Origin: Cristatella mucedo
Taxonomy: Eukaryota; Bryozoa; Phylactolaemata; Cristatellidae
DNA: 64,000 nucleotides
Assembly (NCBI GenBank): GCA_009760855.2
Contig: WPIO01000018.1
Span: 858,501 to 922,500 of the forward strand
Direction: 5' to 3'
Shown here piece by piece: positions 12,991 to 64,000 of this stretch (position 1 is the first letter of the stretch; every line of letters starts with the position of its first letter). The notes beneath the pieces were generated by a model, which saw only the letters and a program-made list of their open reading frames with translations, had not been told where the DNA came from and did not search any database. Made by a program: the position numbers and the translations under genes.

Positions 12991-13689
12991 TAGCTTATGT
13001 GGTCTAATAGTGTATAGGTTCTGAGCCAGGCAATCTGGCTGGCCATTGACGAAACGAAGCCGCCTGTGGCAGGCAGGATGGAGCGAGCGGACAGGAAGGG
13101 CAGCTGGAACGCGGACGGAAGGGTGAACGGCCGTTTGCTTGTTGGGTTCAGAGCGCCAGCCGAGTATACATTGGTTGGAGCCCCCTTGGTGTTTCCGTGT
13201 CGTGGCTTATGTGCTGCCAGAGCGTCAAGCTACAGCTTGGTCCAAGACTGTAAACAAATAGCTCGGCGAGCAATAGTCAAGTCAATTAAAACAAGGATTT
13301 GTCTGAAATCAAGATTAGTATTCTCACATGAAAAAGTTTTAAAAAGTAGGCACAACTCTATTGGTTTTGGCGCCCCATTGACCTTGACGCGAGGGGCATC
13401 TGTTTCCCCTGCCCACCTCTTGCTTCTCCTCTGTGCAACGGCGAACGCAACTTCTGCGGGCCATGGTTGGCGTCTTTCCGGGAAACGCTCTTTCATACTG
13501 ACCTCTCGGATAAGAGCATGGGCTGTCGGCGGAACTAAGTCGGCAATCAAATCTGTTGTGTAAAGGTCCTGACTAGGAGGAAAGTCGGTGTCGGTCAGGA
13601 GGAAAGTCTGCCTTGTAAATGCAGCTTAATACTGCTAATCAGCCAGGCGCTCGTCAACCTGGCTACGCCCAGAGGCCCAGAGCTCGACT
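12991..13689. other. No gene recognised
   Basis: A 165-codon plus frame (13066-13563) and a 106-codon minus frame overlap. Neither shows a family motif or splice context. Confidence 0.4.
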
Positions 13690-14645
13690 GGGCTTCGCTC
13701 GCATTCAGTCGGCGAAACCGGCCGCGAGGCGCTGAGTTGTGTATTCAGCTCCATCGCCTCAGTTCGAGAAGGGCGGCGAGTAGGCGGCGGTGGTCAGGGA
13801 TTCCTTCGGCTCCGCCGCCGTGCCGCTCACCGGAACTCGAGCGCTACGAAGTGACCGGAAGCAAGCTCGGCCCAGCAATCGCTGCTCCCGCCCTTTGTCG
13901 TCACTGACCCGCCCCGCCGCCGCCGGCCGTTTCCTCGTCGCACGGCCCCATTGGTGGGCGCAGGAGAGACTCGGTGCTACCGAGGACTCACTCGCCGACG
14001 CCTCCTCTCGCCTTCGCCACCGCCGCGGCGCTGCTGCGGCCGCCTGGCTGTATGTAAGGAGCGAGTGAAGGCGAGATACCTCGGATCCGGGACCGACTTC
14101 TGCTCTCGACCGACGCTTCTTCGACGCTATCGGCTCCTCGACGCGAATATGGGGCTTCTCAAGCGAGCCGTCCGTCCGTCGAGCGAGTGGTCGGCAATGG
14201 CCCTGGGCACCATGCGACTGGCCGGCGCAGCCGCCACCTGCGGCGGCGCAGCCACTGACGGCGGCTACTCGACGATCGAGGTTCGCCGCCGCAGCAGCAA
14301 TCGGCGCTTGGCGTTCCCTTCCAGCGCGGCCGGCGGCTTCGGAGAGGCTCGGCGGCGGCTGCGCATCGCCGGGTCGGCCAGCAGAGGAAGGCTGAGCGAT
14401 TGGCAAGAGCTAATCTAGCGAGCCGCCGCGGCGATGCGACTGAGCGCACGGGCGGGCAGCCCTCAGGTGCGGTTCTCGATGCGAGCCCTCGTCGTGGGTG
14501 CAACAACGGTCACCAGGTTCTCGGTCCGAGACGCCACCAACTGCTGGGGGGCCGGCTCCACCCCACTTTCGAGGCAACGATGCCGCTACGGCTTCGCCAG
14601 TTTCTCGGACAGGTCGCCCTAACGGTGTCGCTACTGACTACATAG
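13690..14645. promoter_or_regulatory. CpG-rich, GC-rich block, candidate promoter or 5' exon region
   Basis: This stretch is dense in CpG and GGC/GCC runs, unlike its AT-richer flanks, and open frames occur on both strands as expected for GC-rich DNA. It contains a CCAAT-type motif (cattggtgg near 13949) and a donor-like gtaagg near 14053. It lies about 4.4 kb upstream of the first recognised TRPA-like exon on the same strand, so it could be its promoter or first exon, but no coding link could be shown. Confidence 0.4.
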
Positions 14646-15242
14646 CAGAAGACGGAGCAGCACGTCAGAGCACCTCCTCACTCTCTGGCCCACCCCGTCA
14701 CTCTCTGGCCCGAGCTGCAGGGTGATCCAGGAGACGGTACAGACCACCGCTCTTAATCGTGCATGAGGATGCCGAACGACGTGAGCTTCGCCGAATCCTC
14801 GATATCGAGATTCGCGGTGCTAAAGCAAAGCTGCAGGAGCATTTCATTTACGCCACCCTTGACGGGCCCAAGTGTCGGATCAGTCCATTGTGTGGCTCCA
14901 TGCTTTTTCCACTTGTGCCAGTGGTTTTTCTTAACGCCGGATCCCTGACTGATCAGATACAAGACCATTTCTCTCGGGGAATGGGAGTAATTCGCATGGG
15001 CAGCTCTCAGGTAAACTGCGATAGGAGCCCTGGCCTTAGTGGGCGTAACTAGGGCACTTCGAAACAACTAGCGACTTGTAGCTCGGATCTTACCAAGCAG
15101 AACCCTGGTATGACACCGCCGATTAATTAAACGGGAGTGGGGCGATGGGGCAATCTGACAGCAACATCTAACAAGGCTAGAATGGAGCTTAAGGCAGACG
15201 ACGCGTTTAGGATATGGACCGACTAATATGCTGCAGTAACCA

Positions 15243-15458
15243 CAGGCGAAGCCAGGGGGTGGCAGAGTGGCAGCTGCCACCCCTGGCCTGGTAGGTTGGA
15301 GCCGAGTCGGACACGTAGGGCGGCCGTGCTTGGCTGGCCCCTTGGTGCTTGGCCAGGTTGCGCGACACCCGCAGGCTCTGGAGGGACGCCCCAGACCCTC
15401 TTTACTGGAGTGCTCCGCCCACAGACCCCCTCGCCCTCCAATTCTGGCTACGCCTCTG
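15243..15458. mobile_element. Non-autonomous DNA transposon (MITE) with TIRs and 6 bp target duplication
   Basis: The 216 bp element starts CAGGCGAAGCCAG and ends with the complement of CAGAGGCGTAGCCAG, an imperfect terminal inverted repeat of about 13-15 bp. TAACCA is present on both sides (15237-15242 and 15459-15464) as a direct duplication. The interior is GC-rich and without a gene. The ends resemble hAT-type MITEs, though hAT usually duplicates 8 bp, so the superfamily is open. Confidence 0.7.
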
Positions 15459-16159
15459 TAACCAAAGGGCTAGGCTGGTATGCAGGCCCAAGAATGCCAC
15501 CAATCATCCAGATTGCGACTGGGATTTCAACCGTTAATCAGAATTCCAGTTATCTTCTGTCCCTCAAGTTTGGCCACGATGATGCTTTTTAAAGGACCGC
15601 GTTACTAAAGCTCGTGAGCTGAGACTTCATTTGAATCCACTCTGAATTTTCTGCTCACAAAACCTTTCGAGCCTCGTGTTTACTATTATTGATATCTTAG
15701 GCGTCTTTGCTCTATCCTGAAACTCCCGGCGTGAGGTAATTAAGTACTACAATCGTAAAAGTTGGTCACTGGTGACTTGTTCACGTTGACGTCGGTTATT
15801 TTTAGTCTGGCGAGTCATCAAATCAGTAACAATTTATTAAATATAAAGGTCACTTTTCGTTAGTTAGTACTCATGGGGGGTCATCAAATATATTCATTGC
15901 TATCACCTTGTTGAAGCGGCAATCCCAGCATTCTCCATAGCCGCTCCACGGAGCCGGCTCCATGGATGCTCTCTGGCTCTCTGGCTCCTTTCGGTGCTCT
16001 CTGGCTCTCTCTGGCGTGAGCTCTCACGAGCTCAAACATGAAATGTTAAGTTAGGAAGGGTTTGCTTGCATGGCTATAAATACTGACTTTGTGACGCCTG
16101 AGAAAGATCATGCCAACCGAACCACTAAATTGCGAGGCTGGTAAGCAGGTGCATGAGCC

Positions 16160-16292
16160 ACCCGTCACGCTAAGGCACACTAGGTAAGACGGTTGCTTTT
16201 CACGACCTCGGTCGTGGGTTCGAATCCTGCAGTGGGCAATCCTTTTTGCCACTGCCAGCGGTGGCAATGACCATAAAGGTTCTTCTGCCATG
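16160..16292 (+). mobile_element. SINE-A, 3'-truncated, first of two in tandem
   Basis: It carries a perfect B box (gtgggttcgaatcctgcagt). Eight bases of the internal palindrome are lost (cacgacctcggtcgtggg). It ends at ttcttctgccat, directly before a second copy. Confidence 0.85.
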
Positions 16293-16299
16293 TGGTGAG

Positions 16300-16465
16300 C
16301 CGTGATGGCAGGCTAGGTAAGGCGGTTGCTTTTCACAGCCTCGGTCCCAAGGTCGTGGGCTCGAATCCTGCAGTGGGCAATTCTTTATTGCCATTACAAG
16401 CGGTGATGATAGCCTTTAAGGCTCTTCTTGGCAATACAAAGAGAGGCAGTTAAATGAGCTGGTAT
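16300..16465 (+). mobile_element. SINE-A, second of two in tandem
   Basis: The full-length form starts gtgagccgtgatggcaggct, preserving the 5' tRNA-like end, and has B box gggctcgaatcctgcagtgg and tail acaaagagaggcagttaaat. Confidence 0.88.
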
Positions 16466-16842
16466 TTTTTTACATTAAAGGGGAAGTAAGGAAGTATTTC
16501 CCTCTAAACGATGAGATTTACCTTTCCCAACAGCACATTTATTGACATTTCTCAAACACCAATGAAACGTTTGGCATGAAAATCGGCGCGACGAACAAGG
16601 GCAAACCTGCTGCAACCGTAGCTGTCGTGTTGAGCGTCTGATGACATGTAAAAGTCAAGGTCCTGTTTTTAGTTTATGTCAGCCAAACTTGGCTATCTTA
16701 AAACTCAACTGATTCAATACCTCGTATTGTAAAAATATGTCAAACCTCTCAAAAGATGGTGGACAAGCTTAGGGTTCATCTAAACAAATATTTGACATGT
16801 CATAATTAAATTTAATCATCAAAATGAATATATATTACAATA

Positions 16843-18235
16843 ATAATACATTTGCATAGCACACTCAGAGAACTTGTTCTACTTCCAGGCACTTTACAGT
16901 TGCTGTATAGATAGCATTAACAAGTGATTGGTGGTAACATCTGCAAGTAGAAGGCACAGAGTAAGCAGGTACATGCGCACGAGAGATGAATCACACAGAC
17001 CCACCAAATAGTGAAACAAACAGGTGCGTTTTAAGTTTCTTTTTAAATTTCGTCGTGTCAGGGGACCTTGTGATGTGTTTCGGTAGATATTTTCTAGGCT
17101 TTGGGAGCATAGGAACTAAAGGCATGGTCTCCAATGGTTTTGAGGCTCGTTCAGGGTATGGCTAAATGCCTTACGTCAGAACAGCAGGTTGTACGATTCT
17201 TTGCCTGTTGTGGAGTAGATCTGATAGTTAGGCTGGAGCCAGAGAATGAAGAGACGTAAAAGTAAGTGACAGGACCTTTAAGTCGATATACTGCTTGATT
17301 GGGAGCTAGAGCAGGTCAGAGAGAAATGGTGTGGTGAAGAAACTGCGCCGCTCACAAAAGACAAGCCTAGCTGCAGAGTTTTGCACCAGCTGTAAGTGCC
17401 TAATTGCACAGGCCGGTAGACCAGCAATCAGTGAGTTACAGAAGTCGAGGCGAGATGTCACAAACGCATGGACAAATTTAGATGTATTATCCCTTTCTAA
17501 ACAAGCCCACGTTTTAGCAATGTTATGTAAATGAAAGTAGGCAGACTTGACTGTGGAGCTGATGCCGTCGTCTAATGAAAAATCTCTTTGTAACAGGATA
17601 CCTACATTTCCCGCATATTCAACAGGGGATATGCTGGCAGAGAGAATTTTGAGAGTCAGCCTTTCCAATTTCTGAATCACACCGGGCTTGGCCCTAACGA
17701 TAGGTTGGTTTTGAAGTCATTTAGTTTAAGACTGTTTGCCGCCATCCATGTACTGGTGCCATCAATGCATACAGCAAGAGTGTGAAGAGAATTCGACGTG
17801 CTGGGGGGGGGGTGGGAGGGATTAAAGCAAAAGTACAATCGAGTGTACTCTGCATTGAAGTTAAAGCCTAGATCGTGCTTGGCATCACATCGGCAAGAGG
17901 AAGAGTATAAATTGTGAAAAGAAGCGGACCGAGCTTAGGATCCTGTGGTACACCGTAACTAAATGGTTCCTCGGAAGATCTTTGTCCGTTCACATCAATA
18001 CTCTGGAGCCTCCCGCTGAGATAGGACCTGAACCGTTGCAGTGCAGTGCCAGTGCTGCCCAGGCGAGAAGCGAGGCACTCAAGAAGGACTTTCTAATCAA
18101 TAGTATCGAAAGCTGCCGAAATATCAAGCAGGACAAGCAGAGAGACTTTACCCAAGTCTGCGTTTTCTGAGAAGGTCGTTATACACTCTAAGCAGGGATT
18201 GCCATCAGCCGAGGGTTTGGAGCAAATTAGCTAGA
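16843..18235 (-). mobile_element. L2 family A, old copy
   Basis: The minus-strand element has a diverged 3' hairpin and an AATA-rich tail at 16843. It has coding remnants MIQKLERLTLKILSASISPV and LPACAIRHLQLVQNSAARLV at 17306-17680, and motif A remnants near 18100. Many lesions. Lies upstream of the first recognised TRPA-like exon. Confidence 0.87.
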
Positions 18236-18409
18236 AGAGTAAACCTAAGAATGGAAACCAGAAGTTGGGTCCGAGAGAAAAATAGCTGTTCGACACGAGT
18301 TCACGAGATGAGAGAGAATAAAAAGGAAAAATCGTTGACATCTGCATTCCCATCTTGTTGCTGTACTGTACTGCAGGAGTCCGCCACAACGCCCAGATGC
18401 TCGGTCACC

Positions 18410-18505
18410 GGACCACCCATACCGATACCCATACCCACATCCATACCGATACTCATACCCATACTCATACTCATACTCATGCCTATGCCCATACTCATAC
18501 TCAGA
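18410..18505. repeat. (CCATAC)n hexanucleotide tract
   Basis: Units CATACC/CATACT/GATACC repeat over about 95 bases. Confidence 0.9.
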
Positions 18506-19026
18506 TCGCCTCGTTCTTGCCAAAGAAGCTGTCTTGGATCGCATATCGAGGAGGCGTCTTGCCGTCAGCTGCCGGCTGCTTCCTCTTCTTCAGCTCGAGC
18601 AAGACCTCGGCGGTGGTGTTAATAATGACTCGGAGGTATTTTGGCAATTTCAATTTAAACTCTGAAAGCCCGTCGTCTCGATCCCCATATCTATTGCCCG
18701 AATCCGGTGGACTGGGCCGAAACTTGGCCGAAAGCTCCATGAAAAACTCAGCCTTCGACTGCAGGCAGACTCCGGCCTTTAAACTCCTAAAGGCACCATT
18801 GAGCGGGATTTTTATAAGGCAGGCCAATATCCACCCACGCTATTTTCGGCGACTACAAACTTGCAGCATAGCCCAAGCGCACGGTCCGGGAATGAGACAG
18901 CTGTCCGTCTTTTCGGAGACCGGAGCGACGAGCGCGGCGGATAGTCCGACCGACGCTGCACTCTGGCCTGTGCGCATGCAGTAGCAGCTCAAGTGCCTAC
19001 CGACCGACCTCACCTTCGTTGTACAG

Positions 19027-60934
<41,908 letters not shown>

Positions 60935-61242
60935 GTAGGTCGGAAGGGGAATGTTAATTATGGCAACAAAAATCTCAGCTTTGCAATGGCAATCGAGAAA
61001 ACACTTCAAGCCATGCTGCATGCTCAATTCTAGCATGTACGTGTGTGTATTAATAACCATTTTAAAAACAATAATGCTGGATTTGCTTAGCACACTAGCT
61101 AGCTGTCTAGTCAATTCGCATAGGCTAACAAGGAAGTATCAACCCCTACAATAAGCTAGGTTTTTAGCCCATCACATCCATCACAGTCAATGACGGAACA
61201 TCTGGGTTGAGTCCTTAAAATCATTTCATAGCACTAAAAAAT

Positions 61243-61378
61243 ACTAGCTGATTTAACAGCCTCTTTTGTATAGCAACAGAAGTTCATTTACAGCTATCAC
61301 CACCACTTGAAGCAGCGATAAAAGATCGCCCACGACAGGATTCTAGCCCTCGACCTCGGGACCGAGGTCGTGACTCAC
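61243..61378 (-). mobile_element. SINE-A
   Basis: ctagctgatttaacagcctc, acaggattctagccctcgac and the complete palindrome cgacctcgggaccgaggtcg. The 5' end is lost after gtcgtgactcac. Confidence 0.85.
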
Positions 61379-61648
61379 TTGTGCCTCACTTGTGACAACA
61401 TCAAAAATAGAAAAAGACCGGTAAGATTCGAGCACTTCACATCACAGGTCGTGGTATAGAGTCTGTGCCTGATAATAGGCCGGGCTTGGTCGGTCTTGCT
61501 ACTAATCACCAGACTTCCAGGCTCACAGAATTTTAATACAAGAATGCCATTTCCAGCGACCTTTCACGTGCGTAAGTTCGTGCTACGTAATTAGAGTTTC
61601 CACTAAGCAGTTTGCAGCTAAGCACAGATTAAACAGCTGTGCCGAGGA

Positions 61649-63640
61649 TGTAATGTATCTCAGTCTGTGACTCCACAAAGTCATAAAGACCATGTGGGTG
61701 TTACGCAGGAGAGTTTTGTATAGCGCCCTCACAGCCTAAGCGGCTTTCGGTACGCATTTGGTAGCCAACAGCCTTCGTCTCATGCAACAAAGAAAATGGG
61801 AAGCATAGCAGAGTCAGGAGAGCAGTTGATGTAGTAAGTAGCATAGAAGTAGCAGCTCAGGACCGCTGAAAAGGGTGTGCCATAGTCGGCAGTATGAGAG
61901 TAGTTGTCGTTGTGTAAGAATTGTGGAAGCGAGTTCCACAGTCTAGGACCTGCAGAGCTAAAGCTTCTGTCGCCAACGGTCCTTAAGCTGAGGAATGGGA
62001 CAGCAAATGTATTGTCCACACAGGACCTGGGGCGCGAACAGGCTGAAACTGATGCAGCAGTTCAGCTAGGTGCGAAGGAGCCAAGCCGTGGCGGGCCTTG
62101 TGGGTCAGCGTAAGAACGTTGCTCTGTATCCTTTGCTCAACCGGCAACTATCCTAGCTCTTTTAGCAAATAAGACCGTGCTCAAACCGCTGGGACTTGAA
62201 GACTAGCCTTGCAGTCATGTTTATAGTCCGCTGCAGTGGCCTAATAGCTTTCTTTGGCAGCCCAGCCAAAAGGGAATTACAATAATCAAGCCGAGAGGGA
62301 ACTAAAGAATTAAATTTTTTACAAGCCACTGTGGGAGACAGCTTCTAATCTTGGATAAGGATCGGATGTGATGGCTAGCTGTAGAGGCAGACTTCTGAAT
62401 GAAGCTTTTGTAATGGAGGCAGCTGTCGAAAACGACACCTAAATTTCGAGCATATGGTGATGGTCGCACAATAGCATCACCTATGCAAAGAGCAAAGCCT
62501 ATTAATCCAGCCACACGCTTAGGGTGTCCTATGAGCAGCAGTTCGGTTTTATCATCATTTAATTTCAGGAAGTTTTCCGACATCCAGGATCGAATTTCGG
62601 CAAGGCTAGCATTCAGTTACTCAGTTGCCACAGCAGATTCCGACGGTTTGAATGACAAATATAACTGAGTATTGTCAGCATAGAAGTGATATCCTATTCC
62701 ATGGGCCTTAATCACTTTTCCCAGAGGTTGTGTATAAATGGAGAACAGCAAGGGGCCGAGTATGGACCCTTGAGGGACTCCACAGGTGACCCTTCTCGTT
62801 TGTGAGACCTGACCCCACACACGGCACGGATTGAACACGATCAGACAATTACGATTTAAACCACACCAGTGCTTCGTCTGCTAGACTGATCGTTGTTCTC
62901 AATCGTTCAAGCAGAACCTTGTGATCAATGGTGTCGAAGGCAGCAGACAGATCTAGCAGAGCTGGGGCAGTGACATTCCCGTCGTCGTTGCCACGTAGAA
63001 TGTCATTGTTAACACGGAGGAGAGCAGTTTCAGTAGATTGCTGCCTCTTGAACCCTGATCGAAATGTTTCTGACATTCCATTATTTTCAATATGTCCAAC
63101 CAGCTGCTTAGCAACAATTTTTTCAAGAATCTTTGATAAGAAAGGAAGAAGGGAAACCGGGCGATAGTTTGCAAGGACCTCTGTGTCTAATCCAGGCTTT
63201 TTAAGAATGGGTCTAACGATTGCCGATTTGAAGGACTTGGGGACGACCCCTTTTCCCAAAGAAGCATTAAAAATCTTGGTTATGGCAGGGCTAAGTTGGT
63301 CTGCTAGTGAACACCACAGAGATGAAGGTATAGGGTCTTCAGGAGACGAGCTCTTTTTGCTAGACCTTATTAAGGCAGCCACATCGCACGCAGAAACATT
63401 GGAGAACCTTCTAAGGAAGATTACAGGTTGAGGAACCGCGATTGCTTTAGTCGGAGGAGGCTTAATTGAGGCACGAATGTGCACAATTTTTTCAGTAAAG
63501 AAGGCTGAAAACATTTCGGCTGAGCCCTTAATATCTGGGGAGTCAGACCACTCAGCATTGGCCAGTAAATGGTTTGCTGCCTTATAAATCTGATTCGTGG
63601 TGTGCTGCTGGCGATTACCAGGTTGCAAACAGGGAGTCAA
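61649..63640 (-). mobile_element. L2 family B, longest copy in the window
   Basis: On the minus strand it starts with the pre-RT linker (NQIYKAANHLLANAEWSDSP, MFSAFFTEKIVHIRASIKPP), then SSPEDPIPSSLW, the reverse-transcriptase blocks, C-terminal domain and the 3' end ggagtcacagactgagatac plus ATTACAT tail at 61649. Frameshifts lie near 62850, 62615 and 62320, and there is damage around 62150-62190. The endonuclease domain is not visible, and the 5' limit near 63640 is uncertain. It lies downstream of the last recognised TRPA-like exon, antisense to it. Confidence 0.9.
62849..63640 (-). pseudogene. L2 family B pre-RT linker and reverse transcriptase N-terminal half
   Basis: The open frame of about 263 codons includes the linker, [60 protein letters not shown] and motif A ([20 protein letters not shown]), then shifts frame. 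The following frame (62617-62838) holds [20 protein letters not shown] and YADNTQLYL, with Asp changed to Asn in the catalytic YADD. Confidence 0.88.
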
Positions 63641-64000
63641 TCTGCACGGTAGTAGCAGTAGTGGCCTTGGGTTATCAGTCTTGGCCTACCTTCTGGGAAG
63701 AATTCTGTATTCACCATTTATTTCCAAAGCGACTCAATGAAATTCCTGAACAAATCTCGAAAGATAAGGGATTCATGCATTGCTTCGCTTTGTGAGTTGT
63801 GCATTGTCTGTTAGCAGTTGATATTGGATGCAGTTACCAATTCCGTGGGTCAGTGTAAATTGTCAAGTGAAGCAGACATAAGATACAACTTTGGGCAGAT
63901 CCTTCCCACTCGTGATCAAACAGTTGGATGTTTATCTTTGGTGTACTTGGCAGGTTTTTTGCAATACTAATTCTGCGCCGGCCCGGACCGACAGAAAATC
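63641..64000. other. No gene recognised
   Basis: A short plus frame (to 63795) lacks hydrophobic segments expected of the TRPA S1 helix. This end may hold the 5' edge of the L2 copy or unique DNA. Confidence 0.45.

Noticed and set aside
13759-14418. Long frames on both strands in the CpG-rich block as genes
   Set aside because: GC-rich DNA has few stops by chance; no recognisable protein motif and no supported splice link.
18501-18827. 108-codon minus frame near the first TRPA-like exon
   Set aside because: Looks somewhat coding (KLPKYLRVIINTTAEVLLEL) but overlaps a plus frame and has no recognised family or splice signals; left unassigned.
63574-63795. 73-codon frame at the window end as the next TRPA-like exon
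   Set aside because: It starts within L2-related sequence, has no S1-like hydrophobic run and does not match the required phase.

Overview
The window reads as animal (metazoan) nuclear DNA, probably from an invertebrate. It has one gene cut into many small GT-AG exons over more than 40 kb, long non-coding introns, L2-type non-LTR retrotransposons, two families of tRNA-derived SINEs, DNA-transposon relics and long (CA)n, (GA)n and (TA)n tracts. There are no bacterial operons, tRNA or rRNA genes, or CRISPR arrays. I cannot name the phylum from sequence alone.

The main gene lies on the plus strand from about 19.0 kb to 60.9 kb. I assembled 15 exons by hand (19027-60934). They join in a single open frame across every junction and encode about 680 residues: 16-17 ankyrin repeats, then a linker resembling the segment of TRPA1 channels just before the first membrane helix. 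The order of motifs (ankyrin array, a helix with KWEL, a segment with IERLP and VLDKC, a DYKYID motif, a LLFHPLV motif and a final NYKW) follows TRPA1. The first exon(s) lie upstream of 19 kb and were not identified. The six membrane helices, pore and C-terminus are not present in the last 3 kb and should lie beyond 64 kb. An unexpected further exon (57660-57946, about 96 codons) fits the frame exactly if a second splice donor, 4 bases downstream of the first, is used. It would insert a domain I do not recognise between the ankyrin array and the membrane region.

Layout: 1-13 kb is repeat-rich (L2 fragments, SINEs, a 700 bp GA tract, a broken hAT/ZMYM1-like transposase at 12.1-13.0 kb). 13.7-14.65 kb is a CpG-rich, GC-rich block that could be a promoter. 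15.2 kb holds a small non-autonomous DNA transposon with terminal repeats and a target duplication. 19-61 kb is the TRPA-like gene; its introns hold most of the repeats, including a 22-copy 57 bp minisatellite in intron 2, reciprocally nested L2 elements in intron 3 (32-38.6 kb), a Tc1-like relic in intron 5 and a long repeat-filled intron 8. 61.6-63.6 kb is an antisense L2 element with the longest family-B coding region.

Two L2 families can be separated. Family A has a 3' end that folds into a nested hairpin followed by (ATT)n; several copies look almost identical, which suggests recent activity. Family B has a different 3' end and an ATTACAT-type tail. SINE-B carries a tail resembling the family A hairpin, as expected if an L2-type reverse transcriptase mobilises it. 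SINE-A has a different tail and an internal palindrome.
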